Positions 41,109 to 53,461 of a stretch of 64,000 bases of DNA are shown here, one piece after another. The position numbers were made by a program, and so were the translations under genes. Below the pieces are notes generated by a model. That model had not been told where the DNA came from, ran no database searches, and saw only the letters and a list, made by a program, of their open reading frames with translations. Location of the stretch: NCBI RefSeq assembly GCF_020707265.1, contig NZ_JAJFEQ010000002.1:248001-312000 (forward strand), written 5' to 3'. How positions within the stretch are numbered: position 1 is the first letter of the stretch; every line of letters starts with the position of its first letter. The stretch is from Massilia sp. IC2-477 (GTDB lineage Bacteria > Pseudomonadota > Gammaproteobacteria > Burkholderiales > Burkholderiaceae_D).

Positions 41109-41171
41109 CACAATCCTGCGCCGTGTAACCAGCTGTACAGATATACTGCTAGAACCCAACAAGGAACCCAC

Positions 41172-43871
<2,700 letters not shown>

Positions 43872-43878
43872 ACCGCGT

Positions 43879-44226
43879 TCAGGCCTGGCGCTGCCCCAGC
43901 GCGATGCAGGCCGCGCCGGCCAGCGCCAGCGCCACGCCGAGGTAGTCGCTCCACACCGGCTTGATGCCGTCCACGATCCACAGCCAGGCCAGCGCGGTGG
44001 CGATGTACACCGCGCCGTAACTGGCGTAGACACGCCCGCTGGCCGCCGGATGCAGGGTCAGGAGCCAGACGAAAGCCGCCAGGCTGAGGGCTGCCGGCAG
44101 CAGCAGCCAGGCGGAACCCTTCCCGGTCAGCCACAACAGGGGCAAGTAGCAGCCGAGCAGCTCTGCGATCGCGGTGAGGAAGAACAGGCCGGCCATGCGG
44201 CTTAAGGAGAGAAGCTCGAAGGACAT
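43879..44226 (-). CDS. UPF0060 (YnfA-like) small membrane protein
   Basis: 115 residues with four helices. [42 protein letters not shown] (in parts) and [15 protein letters not shown] are the UPF0060 motifs; the family resembles small multidrug resistance exporters. The ATG at 44226 gives ten residues more than usual; an ATG at 44196 ([12 protein letters not shown]) matches the family length better, and neither has a clear ribosome site. Confidence 0.88.
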   Translation of the reverse strand: MSFELLSLSRMAGLFFLTAIAELLGCYLPLLWLTGKGSAWLLLPAALSLAAFVWLLTLHPAASGRVYASYGAVYIATALAWLWIVDGIKPVWSDYLGVALALAGAACIALGQRQA

Positions 44227-44262
44227 CGCGGCAGGCGGCTGTGGAAAACGCCTATCTTATCC

Positions 44263-45108
44263 TCAGGCGCTGGAAGCGGCGGCCTGCGCTTCGAACCACT
44301 GGCGGCTGATCGCATCGGCCGGGAAGAAGGATTCCAGGCGCAGCTCGTGCACCGTGACGTCGTGCGGCGTGCCCAGCGTGGTAATCGTCGTGAACAGGTT
44401 CAGCGTCACCCCATCCTTGTGCAGCTGTACCGGCAGGAAGGGCAGGGCGCGGCGGTCGAGGTTGGGCTGACTGGCCGCTTCGGCGATGCCGGGCAGCGCC
44501 ATCAGCTCGTCCAGCAGCCTGGTGGCTTCGCTGCCGGGACCGTCGCCCATGGCTTCGCGCTGCACCCACTGCAGCAGGTCGGTGCAGACCTCTTCCCAGT
44601 TCAGCAGGTGGCGGCGCAGGCCGTCCGGGTCGAGGGTGAGCTTGATGACGTTGACCGAGCCGTCGCGCGGGATCGGCGCATGGGCGGGCATGCCGAGGAA
44701 CCAGCGCATCATCTTCGCCGCCGGTTCGTTCGCCATCACCAGGTTCCACAGGCGGTCGACCACCAGCGCCGGATAGGGCGCCTGCTGGGCCAGCATGAAG
44801 TCGAGCGCCTGCATCACCGCCGCCAGCTCGGGGTCGGACAGGCTGCGCTCGCGGTAGGCCGGCGCGAAGCCGGCCGCCAGCAGCATGGCGTTCCTCTGGC
44901 GCAGCGGGATGTCGAGCACCAGGCCGAGCTTGAGGATCAGGTCGCGGCTGGGCGCCGCCCTGCCCGTCTCGAGGAAGCTCAGGTGGCGCTGCGAGATGCC
45001 GGCATCCACCGACAATTTCAACTGGCTGACCCCGCGCTTGCCGCGCCAGTAGCGCAGCGCTGCGGCGAAATCGCTGAAGTACTGGTTTTCCACTGCAAGC
45101 GTATCCAT
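44263..45108 (-). CDS. Helix-turn-helix regulator with MmyB-like ligand domain
   Basis: 281 residues. An XRE-type helix-turn-helix (KRGVSQLKLSVDAGISQRHLSFLETG, in parts, about 23-80) is followed by an MmyB-like domain (about 105-275) with VVDRLWNLVMANEPAA, a PAS-like fold reported to bind fatty acids or similar ligands. Such regulators often control a neighbouring oxidoreductase; here no clear target is adjacent. It is divergent from a DUF2750 gene across 191 bases. Confidence 0.9.
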   Translation of the reverse strand: MDTLAVENQYFSDFAAALRYWRGKRGVSQLKLSVDAGISQRHLSFLETGRAAPSRDLILKLGLVLDIPLRQRNAMLLAAGFAPAYRERSLSDPELAAVMQALDFMLAQQAPYPALVVDRLWNLVMANEPAAKMMRWFLGMPAHAPIPRDGSVNVIKLTLDPDGLRRHLLNWEEVCTDLLQWVQREAMGDGPGSEATRLLDELMALPGIAEAASQPNLDRRALPFLPVQLHKDGVTLNLFTTITTLGTPHDVTVHELRLESFFPADAISRQWFEAQAAASSA

Positions 45109-45299
45109 GCTGCCTCCCTGTCAGGACTGCGGCCGATTGTGGCCCAGCTCGAGCGTGAACTCAAGCAGATGAAGGCCATTCTCCACAGCCAGACGGGGGC
45201 TGGCGATTACCTCCCAGGTAATCGAACAGCGACGCTGCGCCACCGATTTGCGATCCGGCGTATCCTCAACGGGTAGCCAATCAATTCGGGTGTGACAAG

Positions 45300-45707
45300 G
45301 TGAGCGAGCAGACACTATCGGCAATCAAGCTCGGCGCGCAGCAGCTGGCCGACGTGGTCACCATGCCGGTGCAGCAGCGCTATGCGCGCTTCGTCGAGCA
45401 GGTGGCGCAAACGGGCGAGGTATGGGGGCTGTACCGCGACGGCTGGGCGCTGGCCAAGACCGACGACGGCACCCTGGTGTTCGCGATGTGGCCGGCCAGC
45501 GAATTCGCCGACCTGTGCGCGGAATACGAATGGGACGGCTACGAGCCGCATGCCTTTCCGCTGGACGAGCTGATGAGCGACCTGCTGCCGCAGCTGGAAG
45601 AAGACGGCGTGCTGCCGGGGATTTTCTATACGCCGGGCGACCGCGGGCTGACACCGACGCCCTTCATGCTGCGGCTGGACCTGGAGCGCAAACTCAGCAA
45701 GCGGTAG
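45300..45707 (+). CDS. DUF2750 protein
   Basis: 135 residues, GTG start preceded by AAGG close by. RYARFVEQVAQTGEVWGLY, FAMWPASEFADLCAEYEWDGY and FPLDELMSDLLPQLEEDG are DUF2750 signatures; small acidic cytoplasmic proteins of unknown function. The TAG stop (45705-45707) is the first three bases of a palindromic repeat. Confidence 0.88.
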   Translation: MSEQTLSAIKLGAQQLADVVTMPVQQRYARFVEQVAQTGEVWGLYRDGWALAKTDDGTLVFAMWPASEFADLCAEYEWDGYEPHAFPLDELMSDLLPQLEEDGVLPGIFYTPGDRGLTPTPFMLRLDLERKLSKR

Positions 45708-45804
45708 GGTGGTCGGCTTCGCCGACCGCGCGTTCGACTAACGCATGCTCTGCCGCGACGCAAAGTCCTGTTGAACGCGCTGTCGGGCGAGCCGACCACC
45801 CTAC
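45705..45804. repeat. Palindromic element with TAGGGTGG/CCACCCTAC ends
   Basis: The arms TAGGGTGGTCGGC and GCCGACCACCCTA (45791-45803) pair perfectly; GGTCGGCTTCGCCGACC forms an inner hairpin on the left. About 75 bases lie between. The left arm supplies the TAG of the DUF2750 gene and the right arm the TAG of tssG on the other strand, so one element ends both genes. Same family as 24459-24565. Confidence 0.8.
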
Positions 45805-46889
45805 AAATTCAGCTCGTAGCGCACGTCGCGCCGGTCCTCGGTCTGCAAGCCCTCGACCAAGTAGGCATCCCAGCCCAGCCGCCCCTCCTCGCCCTCCAAG
45901 CGCACGTTGCGCACGTCTGCCGCCAGCAGCACCAGCTCGACTTCGTACTCGAGCGACAGTCCCGTGAACATCGCCAGCATGCTGCGCAGGGCGCGCGCCG
46001 CCAGCCCGCCCGGCAGGAAGCCGTTGAAGCCGTCCCGGTCGAGCGGCCCCACCACCAGCCGCAAGCGCAGGTCGCGCTGCCACACGCGTGCGCCGGCGAT
46101 GGTACCGACGCCCAGCACCGCATTGTCGCTGCCAAGGGTGGTCTGCTGGGCCGGCGGCACGTCGTACCAGCGGCCGACGAACTGTTCGGCGACGATGTGC
46201 TGGCCGAAGTATTCCGACAGCACCCGCGCCAGCTGCACGCTCGATGCCGGGCGCTGGCGCACCGAGGCGGCGAAATAGGCGATCGACTCGTCCAGCACCG
46301 CGCCTTCGTCGGACCCGGAAAGACGGCGGCGCAACGCACCGTCACCCAGCCCGGCCAGGCTCAGGAGCAGCGGCAGGAAGGCATCCTGGCCGTCGAGCTG
46401 GTATTGCAGCGCCAGCCGGTACTTGCGCCAGGCCTGGTAGAACAGCGCCAGCGAACGGTTCGAGAAGCTGTCCAGGAAAGCACGGGCGCCTTCCGCCTCC
46501 ACATCTCCCTTTTCCTGATACTGGTGCTCGGCGATGCGCTCGGTGTAGTGCAGCGGCAGCACGCCTTGCCCGCCCAGCAGTCCCATGAAGGCGGGCGTCA
46601 GGCGCACGTACTTGAGAGATCCCTCCTGCAGCGCAGCGGCAAGCACGCCTGCTTCGGCATCGATATCGCGCGGCTCGGCCTGCACGGCCTCGAGCTGGCT
46701 GGCCGGGAAACCGAGCGACACCGAGTTCTGGAAGCGCAGGAAGCGCGCCACCAGGTCTTTCGAGGGCTGGCCGCGGCGGCGCAGCCACAGCTCGAGCATG
46801 CGCACCGCCTGCACGAACTCGAAGCGGTAGGGCTCGCGGAACAGGCGGTCGATTACAGCAGGCTCAAATCGCCGCTGCGGGGCTGGCAT
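45801..46889 (-). CDS. tssG: T6SS baseplate protein TssG
   Basis: 362 residues, the full family length. FVQAVRMLELWLRR, FPASQLEAVQ (near the N-terminus), VLPLHYTERIAEH and RVWQRDLRLRLVVGPLDRDGFNGFLPGG (in parts) are TssG (ImpH/VasB) features. TssG joins TssE, TssF and TssK in the baseplate wedge. Its first 37 bases overlap the end of tssF, so they are translationally linked. It is the last T6SS gene on this strand in the window; its stop comes from the palindromic element. Confidence 0.93.
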   Translation of the reverse strand: MPAPQRRFEPAVIDRLFREPYRFEFVQAVRMLELWLRRRGQPSKDLVARFLRFQNSVSLGFPASQLEAVQAEPRDIDAEAGVLAAALQEGSLKYVRLTPAFMGLLGGQGVLPLHYTERIAEHQYQEKGDVEAEGARAFLDSFSNRSLALFYQAWRKYRLALQYQLDGQDAFLPLLLSLAGLGDGALRRRLSGSDEGAVLDESIAYFAASVRQRPASSVQLARVLSEYFGQHIVAEQFVGRWYDVPPAQQTTLGSDNAVLGVGTIAGARVWQRDLRLRLVVGPLDRDGFNGFLPGGLAARALRSMLAMFTGLSLEYEVELVLLAADVRNVRLEGEEGRLGWDAYLVEGLQTEDRRDVRYELNL

Positions 46890-48691
46890 GTGAATAAGTC
46901 CTCTCCGGTTTTGCTGGACACGATCACCAGCTGGGTGAAGCTGTTGGCGTGCACGTACAGGGCGAGAAAACGTTCGATGACCTGGGCAAAGGCGTGGATG
47001 CCGCTGCCCACGAAAGCTTCCTCATCGATGGTCAGGCGCACTTCGACGCCGCGCACCAGGCAGGTAAAGGGGTTCCCGGCCAGCCAGGCGGTCGTGGGGC
47101 GCTGGGCGATGGCGTTGATGCCGCCGATCTGGCGCTGCGAGGAGGGCGAGTGGGGCAGGTCGTACAGCGCCAGCATCTCGCGGAAGGCGTCGACGCCGCC
47201 GTCGGCCAGCGACAGGTGGTTCAGCGCCAGGTGCGATATCAGGCGCCAGTGCGCGCCCTGGCCGCGCCCGAAGCGGTAGGAAGGCGTGGGTTTGCGCAGG
47301 AAGGCAATCGCGCGCACGCTCGAGCCGCCTTCCAGGAACAGGTCGCCGCCCGGCTGGCCGTAGCTCAGGCTGGCCGGCAGGTCGCGGTTGGTGCAGGTCA
47401 GCTCGATGTTGAGGGTGTCGGTTTCCACGTCGGCCGGGTCGAAATCGATGTCGACGATCGCGACCTGGGTCTCGAAGCCCGGACTCTTGTCGGCCAGCGA
47501 TTCGTCGCGCCGGATCGCGTAGTAGTGGCCGGCGTCGCCTGGGGTCTGCGCGTGCTTCAGCGCGTAGTAGGGGCGGAACTGCACCAGCGTTTCGCCCTGG
47601 GGGGTCTGGCGGATCAGGTTCAGCGACTCTATCGCATAGACCTCGTAGGCAAAGGCGCGCCGCGCGTCGGCCAGCACCGGGTAGCTGGCGGTGGTGTGGG
47701 TCACGCGGATCGGTTCGCCGCGCTGGCGGAACAGGTTGATCACCGGCGTGCAGCCCAGCAGCACGTTGTTGGTGGACAGGGTGCCGAGCATGCGCGCCAG
47801 GTTCGAGTCCGAGCGCAGTCCGGTGAGCGCCAGGTGCAGGGTGATTGTACGCGCGTCGGGGACTTGCGCGGCAAGAAGCCGCAGGTCGATGTCGAAGAAG
47901 TTGAACTTCTCGGGGAAGCAGAAGTATTCGGTCAGCAGGCGGTAAGCCGCATGCGAGCGCGCCGGGAAGTCGATCAGGGCTTCGTCCTCGTCGAAGCCGG
48001 CGGGCCGCACGGGAATCGCGGGAAGCTGGACCCAGCGCCCGCTGTTGTCTGCTTCGACATAGGCGGCAACGCTGCGCATGAACAGGGCGTCGCGCAGGGC
48101 GGCGCAGAACGAGGGCTCGCCGTCGATGAAGACGCGTAGCAGAGACAGGTCGAGCTGGGCGATGGCGCCCTGCTCGGCGGTACAGGACAGGCTCAGGCTG
48201 ATGCTGGACGAGGCATTGCCCGGCAGGCGCACGGCTTCCGGGGCATCGATGATGGCGGAAAAGGCGGCGCGGCTCAAGACCAGCGGGGCAACAGCGACCG
48301 GATACACGGTGCGGAAGGTACAGGCCGCGCCGCGCACCGGACGGGTGTTGAGCTGGGTGCCGCGCGCGATCACGCCCGTGCCGGCCTGCTTGGCGGCGCC
48401 GCCGACATCCATGCGCGCGATCGAGCACGAGGGAAACGGGCGCAGGTAGTGCGGATACAGCACTTCGAACAAGGCTTCGGTGAATTCGGGATAGTCGTCG
48501 TCGAGGCGCTTGGCGATGCGTGCATTGAGCAGCGCGAAAGATTCGATCATGCGCTCGGTATGCGGGTCTTCGCACACTTCTCCGCTGATCAGGAGGCGCC
48601 CGGCGATGCGCGGATAGCGCTCGGCGAATTCGCGCAGGTCGCGCCGCAAGTAGGCGAGTTCGCTTTCGTAGTACGGCAGCATCTGGTCCAT
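46853..48691 (-). CDS. tssF: T6SS baseplate protein TssF
   Basis: 612 residues, usual TssF size. MDQMLPYYESELAYLRRDLREFAERYP (in parts), FALLNARIAKRLDDDYPEF and GIHAFAQVIERFLALYVHAN are highly characteristic of TssF (ImpG/VasA). I chose the ATG at 48691, two bases after the tssE stop; a longer frame extends upstream through tssE but has no support. Confidence 0.95.
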   Translation of the reverse strand: MDQMLPYYESELAYLRRDLREFAERYPRIAGRLLISGEVCEDPHTERMIESFALLNARIAKRLDDDYPEFTEALFEVLYPHYLRPFPSCSIARMDVGGAAKQAGTGVIARGTQLNTRPVRGAACTFRTVYPVAVAPLVLSRAAFSAIIDAPEAVRLPGNASSSISLSLSCTAEQGAIAQLDLSLLRVFIDGEPSFCAALRDALFMRSVAAYVEADNSGRWVQLPAIPVRPAGFDEDEALIDFPARSHAAYRLLTEYFCFPEKFNFFDIDLRLLAAQVPDARTITLHLALTGLRSDSNLARMLGTLSTNNVLLGCTPVINLFRQRGEPIRVTHTTASYPVLADARRAFAYEVYAIESLNLIRQTPQGETLVQFRPYYALKHAQTPGDAGHYYAIRRDESLADKSPGFETQVAIVDIDFDPADVETDTLNIELTCTNRDLPASLSYGQPGGDLFLEGGSSVRAIAFLRKPTPSYRFGRGQGAHWRLISHLALNHLSLADGGVDAFREMLALYDLPHSPSSQRQIGGINAIAQRPTTAWLAGNPFTCLVRGVEVRLTIDEEAFVGSGIHAFAQVIERFLALYVHANSFTQLVIVSSKTGEDLFTCQPRSGDLSLL

Positions 48692-48693
48692 GC

Positions 48694-49200
48694 TCAGGCT
48701 CCCGGCGCCACGCGTGCAGGCTTGGCGGCCTTGCTCGCCTTGCTGATGCTGTACTGGAGAGTGGAGGGCGTCAGCACCGCGTCGAAGTTGACCGGCTCCT
48801 GCGACACGCTTGCCACCAGCACCGCCGTGATCGAGAAATTCAGGCGGTTCACCGATTCTCCCCCCAGGTCGAGGTTGGCGCGCACGTTGCGCAGGCGCGG
48901 CTCGTGGCAGGCGATGGTCTTTTCGATGCTGGCGCAGATGGCGGCGCGGTCGGAGGGACTGGACAGGCAGCGGTCGGCGAAGTCGCCCAGGCCATAGGTG
49001 ACCATCGAGCGGCTGCATTCGGGGTAGGCCTTCAGTGCGCCCTCGGGAATGCTGGAGCGGGTATTGAGCAGGGCTTCGAGGTCGCGCGCCACGGTGTCTT
49101 TCAGCTCGTCGATGCTCAAGCGCTGCGCTGCGTGGTTGCCCGGCCCGCGCTGCGGCAGTCCGAGGAGGCGGTCGAACAAGCCTGGTGTGTATCCCTTCAT
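48694..49200 (-). CDS. tssE: T6SS baseplate protein TssE (gp25-like)
   Basis: 168 residues. LFDRLLGLPQ at the N-terminus, RDLEALLNTRSSIPEGAL and SMVTYGLGDFADRCLSS are the TssE/gp25 features; the ending RFNFSITAVL-type strand is seen as RLNFSITAVLVAS. GAGGGGA precedes the ATG at 49200. It is the first gene of tssE-tssF-tssG, divergent from tssK across 137 bases. Confidence 0.93.
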   Translation of the reverse strand: MKGYTPGLFDRLLGLPQRGPGNHAAQRLSIDELKDTVARDLEALLNTRSSIPEGALKAYPECSRSMVTYGLGDFADRCLSSPSDRAAICASIEKTIACHEPRLRNVRANLDLGGESVNRLNFSITAVLVASVSQEPVNFDAVLTPSTLQYSISKASKAAKPARVAPGA

Positions 49201-49337
49201 CTGCGTCCCCTCGAAAACGAAATCCGATGTTGCCACGCACACCAGCACCAACCTTTGATCAAGTTCACATGGGCAATCCTTTCCCGTTGTTATGGTTTCC
49301 GGAGTCGTTTTACCAAAACTTGAGCGAAGGCAGAGAG

Positions 49338-50678
49338 ATGACCAGCAAAGTTCTCTGGGGCGAAGGCCTGTTATTGCGTCCACAGCACTTCCAGCGGCAA
49401 GACCACTACCACGAGCAGTGTCTCCATAAAAGCATCAAGGCCGTGCATCCCTATGCCTGGGGGGTCGAGGCCCTGCAGGTCGACCGCGAAGCGCTGGCCA
49501 ACAGCGTGCTGCGCCTGCTGGCGCTGTCGGTGCGCTTCCAGGACGGGGAACTGGTCGATGCGCCGGAGATCGACGCCCTGCCCGAGACGGTGGACCTGAG
49601 CCTGCTGCCGCCATCGACGCAGAGCATCACGTATTACATCGCCCTGCCCGGCATGAAGCCCTTCAGCGGCAACTTTGCGCCGCCGGGACAGGCCAGCAAC
49701 ACGGCGCGCTTCGTGCAGGCCAACCAGGACACGGCCGACCTCTACACCCAGGCCGCGCCGGTGCAACTGGCCTATCTGAAGAAGGCGCTGCGGCTGGTCT
49801 CGGAAGCCGAGCCGCGCGACTCCTACGTCCACTTCCCGCTGCTGCGGCTGCGCCGCGCTGCCACCGGCGGCTTCGAGATGGACGAGAGCTTCGTGCCGCC
49901 TACGCTCTCGGTCGGCGCCGCACCGGCGCTGTTCCAGGGGCTGCGCCGCCTGTTGGATGCGCTGCAGGCCAAGACCTCGGCGCTGTACGGCCACCAGCGC
50001 GAGCCGAGCCGCAACGTGGTCGAGTTCCGCTCGGGCGACATGTCTTCGTTCTGGCTACTGCACACGGCAAGTTCCGCGTATGCGACGCTGAGCCACCACT
50101 TCCATCATCCGGCCCTGCATCCGGAGCGCCTGTACGAACAGCTGCTCGACCTCGCGGGTGGCCTGATGACCTTTTCGAAGAGCTGGCTGCTGTCCGACCT
50201 GCCACCTTACCAGCACCACGATCCGGGCCCCTCGTTCGCCAAGCTGCACGTGATCATCCGCGAACTTCTCGACACGGTGATCTCGTCCAAGTACTTCGCG
50301 ATCGCGCTGAGCGAAGTGCGACCTTCGTACCACATCGGTGCGCTCGACTCGGGCAAGATCGACGAGAAGACCACCTTCTACATCGCGGTGTCGGCGGCGA
50401 TTCCCGCGGTGGAGCTGGTCGACGTGGTGCCGCTGCGCTTCAAGGTCGGCGCACCAGACGACGTCGAGAAATTCGTGCTGTCGGCGCTGCCCGGCGTGCG
50501 CCTGCAGTATGCGCCACAGCTGCCGGCCGCGGTGCCGGTACGGCCCGAAACCTGCTACTTCGTACTGGAGGCGAAGGGGCCGATGTACGAGCGCATGCTC
50601 AAGGCGCAATCGATTTCGATCTACGTCCCGGCCGGCATGAAGGAACTGCGGCTGGAGCTGCTGGCCGTCGCCGCATGA
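49338..50678 (+). CDS. tssK: T6SS baseplate protein TssK
   Basis: 446 residues. VLWGEGLLLRPQHFQRQDHYHE is the TssK N-terminal signature (seen in parts), with YIALPGMKPFSGNF and the C-terminal RLQYAPQLPAAVPVRPETCYF. TssK trimers link the baseplate to the TssJLM membrane complex. GAGAG precedes the ATG at 49338. An ATGA overlap joins it to vgrG. Having tssK divergent from tssEFG, without TssL/TssM, is unusual. Confidence 0.94.
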   Translation: MTSKVLWGEGLLLRPQHFQRQDHYHEQCLHKSIKAVHPYAWGVEALQVDREALANSVLRLLALSVRFQDGELVDAPEIDALPETVDLSLLPPSTQSITYYIALPGMKPFSGNFAPPGQASNTARFVQANQDTADLYTQAAPVQLAYLKKALRLVSEAEPRDSYVHFPLLRLRRAATGGFEMDESFVPPTLSVGAAPALFQGLRRLLDALQAKTSALYGHQREPSRNVVEFRSGDMSSFWLLHTASSAYATLSHHFHHPALHPERLYEQLLDLAGGLMTFSKSWLLSDLPPYQHHDPGPSFAKLHVIIRELLDTVISSKYFAIALSEVRPSYHIGALDSGKIDEKTTFYIAVSAAIPAVELVDVVPLRFKVGAPDDVEKFVLSALPGVRLQYAPQLPAAVPVRPETCYFVLEAKGPMYERMLKAQSISIYVPAGMKELRLELLAVAA

Positions 50679-53440
50679 AGGCGGAGCTTGCGGCACTGGG
50701 CGCAGCCCTGGGCGTGTTCGGCACGGGCCTGAGCCAGCATGCGCGCCTCATCACCCTGGCCAGCGCCCAGGACAGCGCCCTGCCGGAATCGCTGGCGGTG
50801 GAGGGCTTCAGCGGACGCGAAGCCGTCAACGAACTGTTCGGCTTCGACATCACGGCGCTCAGCACCTCGACCGATCTCGATCTGGCGCTGTTCATCGGCG
50901 AAGAACTCACCATCGGGCTGCTGCAGCCGGACGGCTCGCGGCGCATGTGGCATGGACTATGTACTTCGGCCTCCTGGCTGGGCGCCGACGGCGGCGTGGC
51001 GCGCTATCGCCTGCGCCTGGAGCCGGCCCTGAGCATGCTGGCGCTGCGCCGCGACAGCTACCTCTTCCAGGACAAGACCGTCCGCGACATCGTCTGTGAA
51101 TTACTCGCGGATTATCCACAGGTGCGCTTCGACTTCGACCTCACGCAGGAACTGCTGCCGCGTGCAGTCTGCACCCAGTATCGCGAGAGCGACCTCGATT
51201 TCTTTACTCGCCTGCTTGCCTCTGAGGGCCTGAACTGGCGCTTCGAGCATGACCAGGCCGACGAGCTTGAGGACGGCGCGCACGGCCAGGCAAAGCACCG
51301 CTTGATCGTGTTCGACAGCAGGGCAGCAGCACCTTTGGTGCCCGGCGGTGAGCTCCTTCGCTTCCATGGTGTGCGGGCGACGGAACAGGACGACGCGATC
51401 GACGGCTTCCGTGCGCGCCGCAGCGTGCGCGCGAATGCCGTGGCGATCAGCAGCTGGGATCCGGCGGCCCTGCTGGCGCCCGGGTACGAGCATGCATCCG
51501 TGCTCGATGCGGGAAAGCTGCCTTCATTACAGGTCTACGATGGCGCCGGCGAACGCATCGCCACCGAACGCGGCGCCGCCGACACCCACAGCGAGTTGAT
51601 GCTGCAGGCGCTGGAACTGGAGAACAAGCTGTTCGAAGGCAGCGGGGCGGTGCGCAGGCTGGCAGCCGGCCATGCGTTTCAATTGACGCAGCACGACCGC
51701 TATCCGGATGGCGCGAACAGCTTCAAGGTGCTGTCGGTGCAGCATGAGGCGCGCAATAACTTTCAGACCGGGATCGCCGGAGCCGCTCCTGGGGTGGAGA
51801 ACGGCGTCTACCGGAATGTGTTTGCCTGTGTGCGCGATGTCGTGCCGCTCGTGCCTTTTCTGACTGCGGCGCGGCAGCGGTCCACGGCGCCCGGGCCGCA
51901 GTGCGCGCTCGTGGTCGGACTGGCCGATGCCGTATCGACCACCAACCGCGATCACCAGGTGCGGGTCCAGTTCGCATGGCAGCGCGGCGCCCGTCCCAAT
52001 AGCGGCGGCATGGCGCACAATACGGACGACAAAGGGTGCGCGCCGGGGAACGAGACGTCCGGCACCTGGGTGCGTGTGGCCGAAGCGCTGGCCGGACCAA
52101 ATTGGGGAACCGTGTTCACGCCGCGCATCGGGACCGAGGTGCTGGTCGATTTCATCGAAGGCGATATCGATCGGCCGGTCATCGTGGCGCACCTGTACAA
52201 CGGGGCGGACCTGCCGCCTTTTTCAGCAGGCGTAGATTCGGGCGCCAACCATCCGGGCGCGCTGTCGGGGATCCACACCCGTAACTTCGACGGCAGCGGC
52301 TACAACCAGTGGCAGATCGACGACACCACCGGGCAACTTCGCATGCGTTTAGCTACGAGTGTCGGGGCGACGCAGCTCAATCTCGGTTACCTGATCCACC
52401 AGGAGCCCGGTACCTCCCAACGCGGCGGATATCGCGGCAGCGGATTCGAACTGCGCACAGATGCCTGGGCGGTGATTCGTGGCGGAGAAGGTGTGCTGCT
52501 CTCGACCCGCGCCCGGCCGGCGATAGGGAGCAGCGTTACTTCGACACAGATGGATGTGGCGGAAGCCGTGGCGCAGTTCAAGAGTGCGCAGGAGTTGACG
52601 GCCAAGCTGGGTGAAGCAGCGGCGGTACAGCAGGCCTTGTTCAGCAAGGACGCGGCCAATGCGCAGGAAGAGTTCATCGCGCAGATCGATCCGCAGGCCA
52701 AGGGCAAGTATGAAGGGCCAGTGAATGGGCAACCCGCGTTCAAGGCCAAGCAGGGGTCGCGCGAACTAGATAGCTCACAGCCTGTGGAAAAGTTCGGCTC
52801 GCCGATCGTGCTGATGGATTCGGCGGCCAGCATCAACTGGGCCACGCAGGCATCGACCGTGCTGTATGCGGGGCAGCACCTTCACTGGACGACGCAGGCG
52901 GACATGCACATGACGGCGGGGCATACCTTTTCCTCCGTGTCTGGTGGGCCGACCAGCCTGTTCACGCATTCCGGAGGTATCCAGGCGATTGCGGCGAACG
53001 GGCCGGTGTCGCTGCAGGCGCATACGGATCAGCTGGAGATTATGGCGGACAAGGAGATCACCGTGATCTCGGTAAATGACTGCATCGAGATCAAGGCCAA
53101 GGAAAAGATCGTGCTGCAGGCGGGGGAGTCGTTGATCACGCTGGAGGGTGGGGATATTACGTTTGCTTGTCCGGGGACGTTTTCGGTGAAGGGGGGCCAG
53201 CATTTCTTCGATAAGGGTGAGCGCGGCAATGTAACGCTAAATCCCTTGCCAGATTCTCGTGCGAAGCTCTATGACGAAGGATTCGTTATTAAAAACGATG
53301 ATGGCCTTCCAGTAGTTGGCCTGCGTTACCGAATCGAACTCCCTGACGGAACTTTTGAGGAGGGAAGCACTGACGAAAAAGGTCAGACTCACGTCGTTAC
53401 AGGCGCTGATGCGAAGGAACTCAAGTTATACCTGATTTGA
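50675..53440 (+). CDS. vgrG: T6SS spike protein VgrG with C-terminal extension
   Basis: 921 residues. A gp27-like base (about 30-400, with QYRESDLDFFTRLLASEGLNW), the gp5-type OB fold (GTWVRVAEALAGPNWGTVF; VLVDFIEGDIDRPVIVAHLYN in parts), the DUF2345 region (about 640-840) and a final beta domain (about 850-921, VVGLRYRIELPDGTFEEGSTDEKG in parts) similar to a transthyretin-like or carboxypeptidase-regulatory fold. Such tails usually hold a cargo effector. From about 53230, in the last 70 codons, the DNA becomes clearly AT-richer, matching the genes that follow. Confidence 0.94.
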   Translation: MKAELAALGAALGVFGTGLSQHARLITLASAQDSALPESLAVEGFSGREAVNELFGFDITALSTSTDLDLALFIGEELTIGLLQPDGSRRMWHGLCTSASWLGADGGVARYRLRLEPALSMLALRRDSYLFQDKTVRDIVCELLADYPQVRFDFDLTQELLPRAVCTQYRESDLDFFTRLLASEGLNWRFEHDQADELEDGAHGQAKHRLIVFDSRAAAPLVPGGELLRFHGVRATEQDDAIDGFRARRSVRANAVAISSWDPAALLAPGYEHASVLDAGKLPSLQVYDGAGERIATERGAADTHSELMLQALELENKLFEGSGAVRRLAAGHAFQLTQHDRYPDGANSFKVLSVQHEARNNFQTGIAGAAPGVENGVYRNVFACVRDVVPLVPFLTAARQRSTAPGPQCALVVGLADAVSTTNRDHQVRVQFAWQRGARPNSGGMAHNTDDKGCAPGNETSGTWVRVAEALAGPNWGTVFTPRIGTEVLVDFIEGDIDRPVIVAHLYNGADLPPFSAGVDSGANHPGALSGIHTRNFDGSGYNQWQIDDTTGQLRMRLATSVGATQLNLGYLIHQEPGTSQRGGYRGSGFELRTDAWAVIRGGEGVLLSTRARPAIGSSVTSTQMDVAEAVAQFKSAQELTAKLGEAAAVQQALFSKDAANAQEEFIAQIDPQAKGKYEGPVNGQPAFKAKQGSRELDSSQPVEKFGSPIVLMDSAASINWATQASTVLYAGQHLHWTTQADMHMTAGHTFSSVSGGPTSLFTHSGGIQAIAANGPVSLQAHTDQLEIMADKEITVISVNDCIEIKAKEKIVLQAGESLITLEGGDITFACPGTFSVKGGQHFFDKGERGNVTLNPLPDSRAKLYDEGFVIKNDDGLPVVGLRYRIELPDGTFEEGSTDEKGQTHVVTGADAKELKLYLI

Positions 53441-53461
53441 TTGCACATTTGGAAAAATCAA

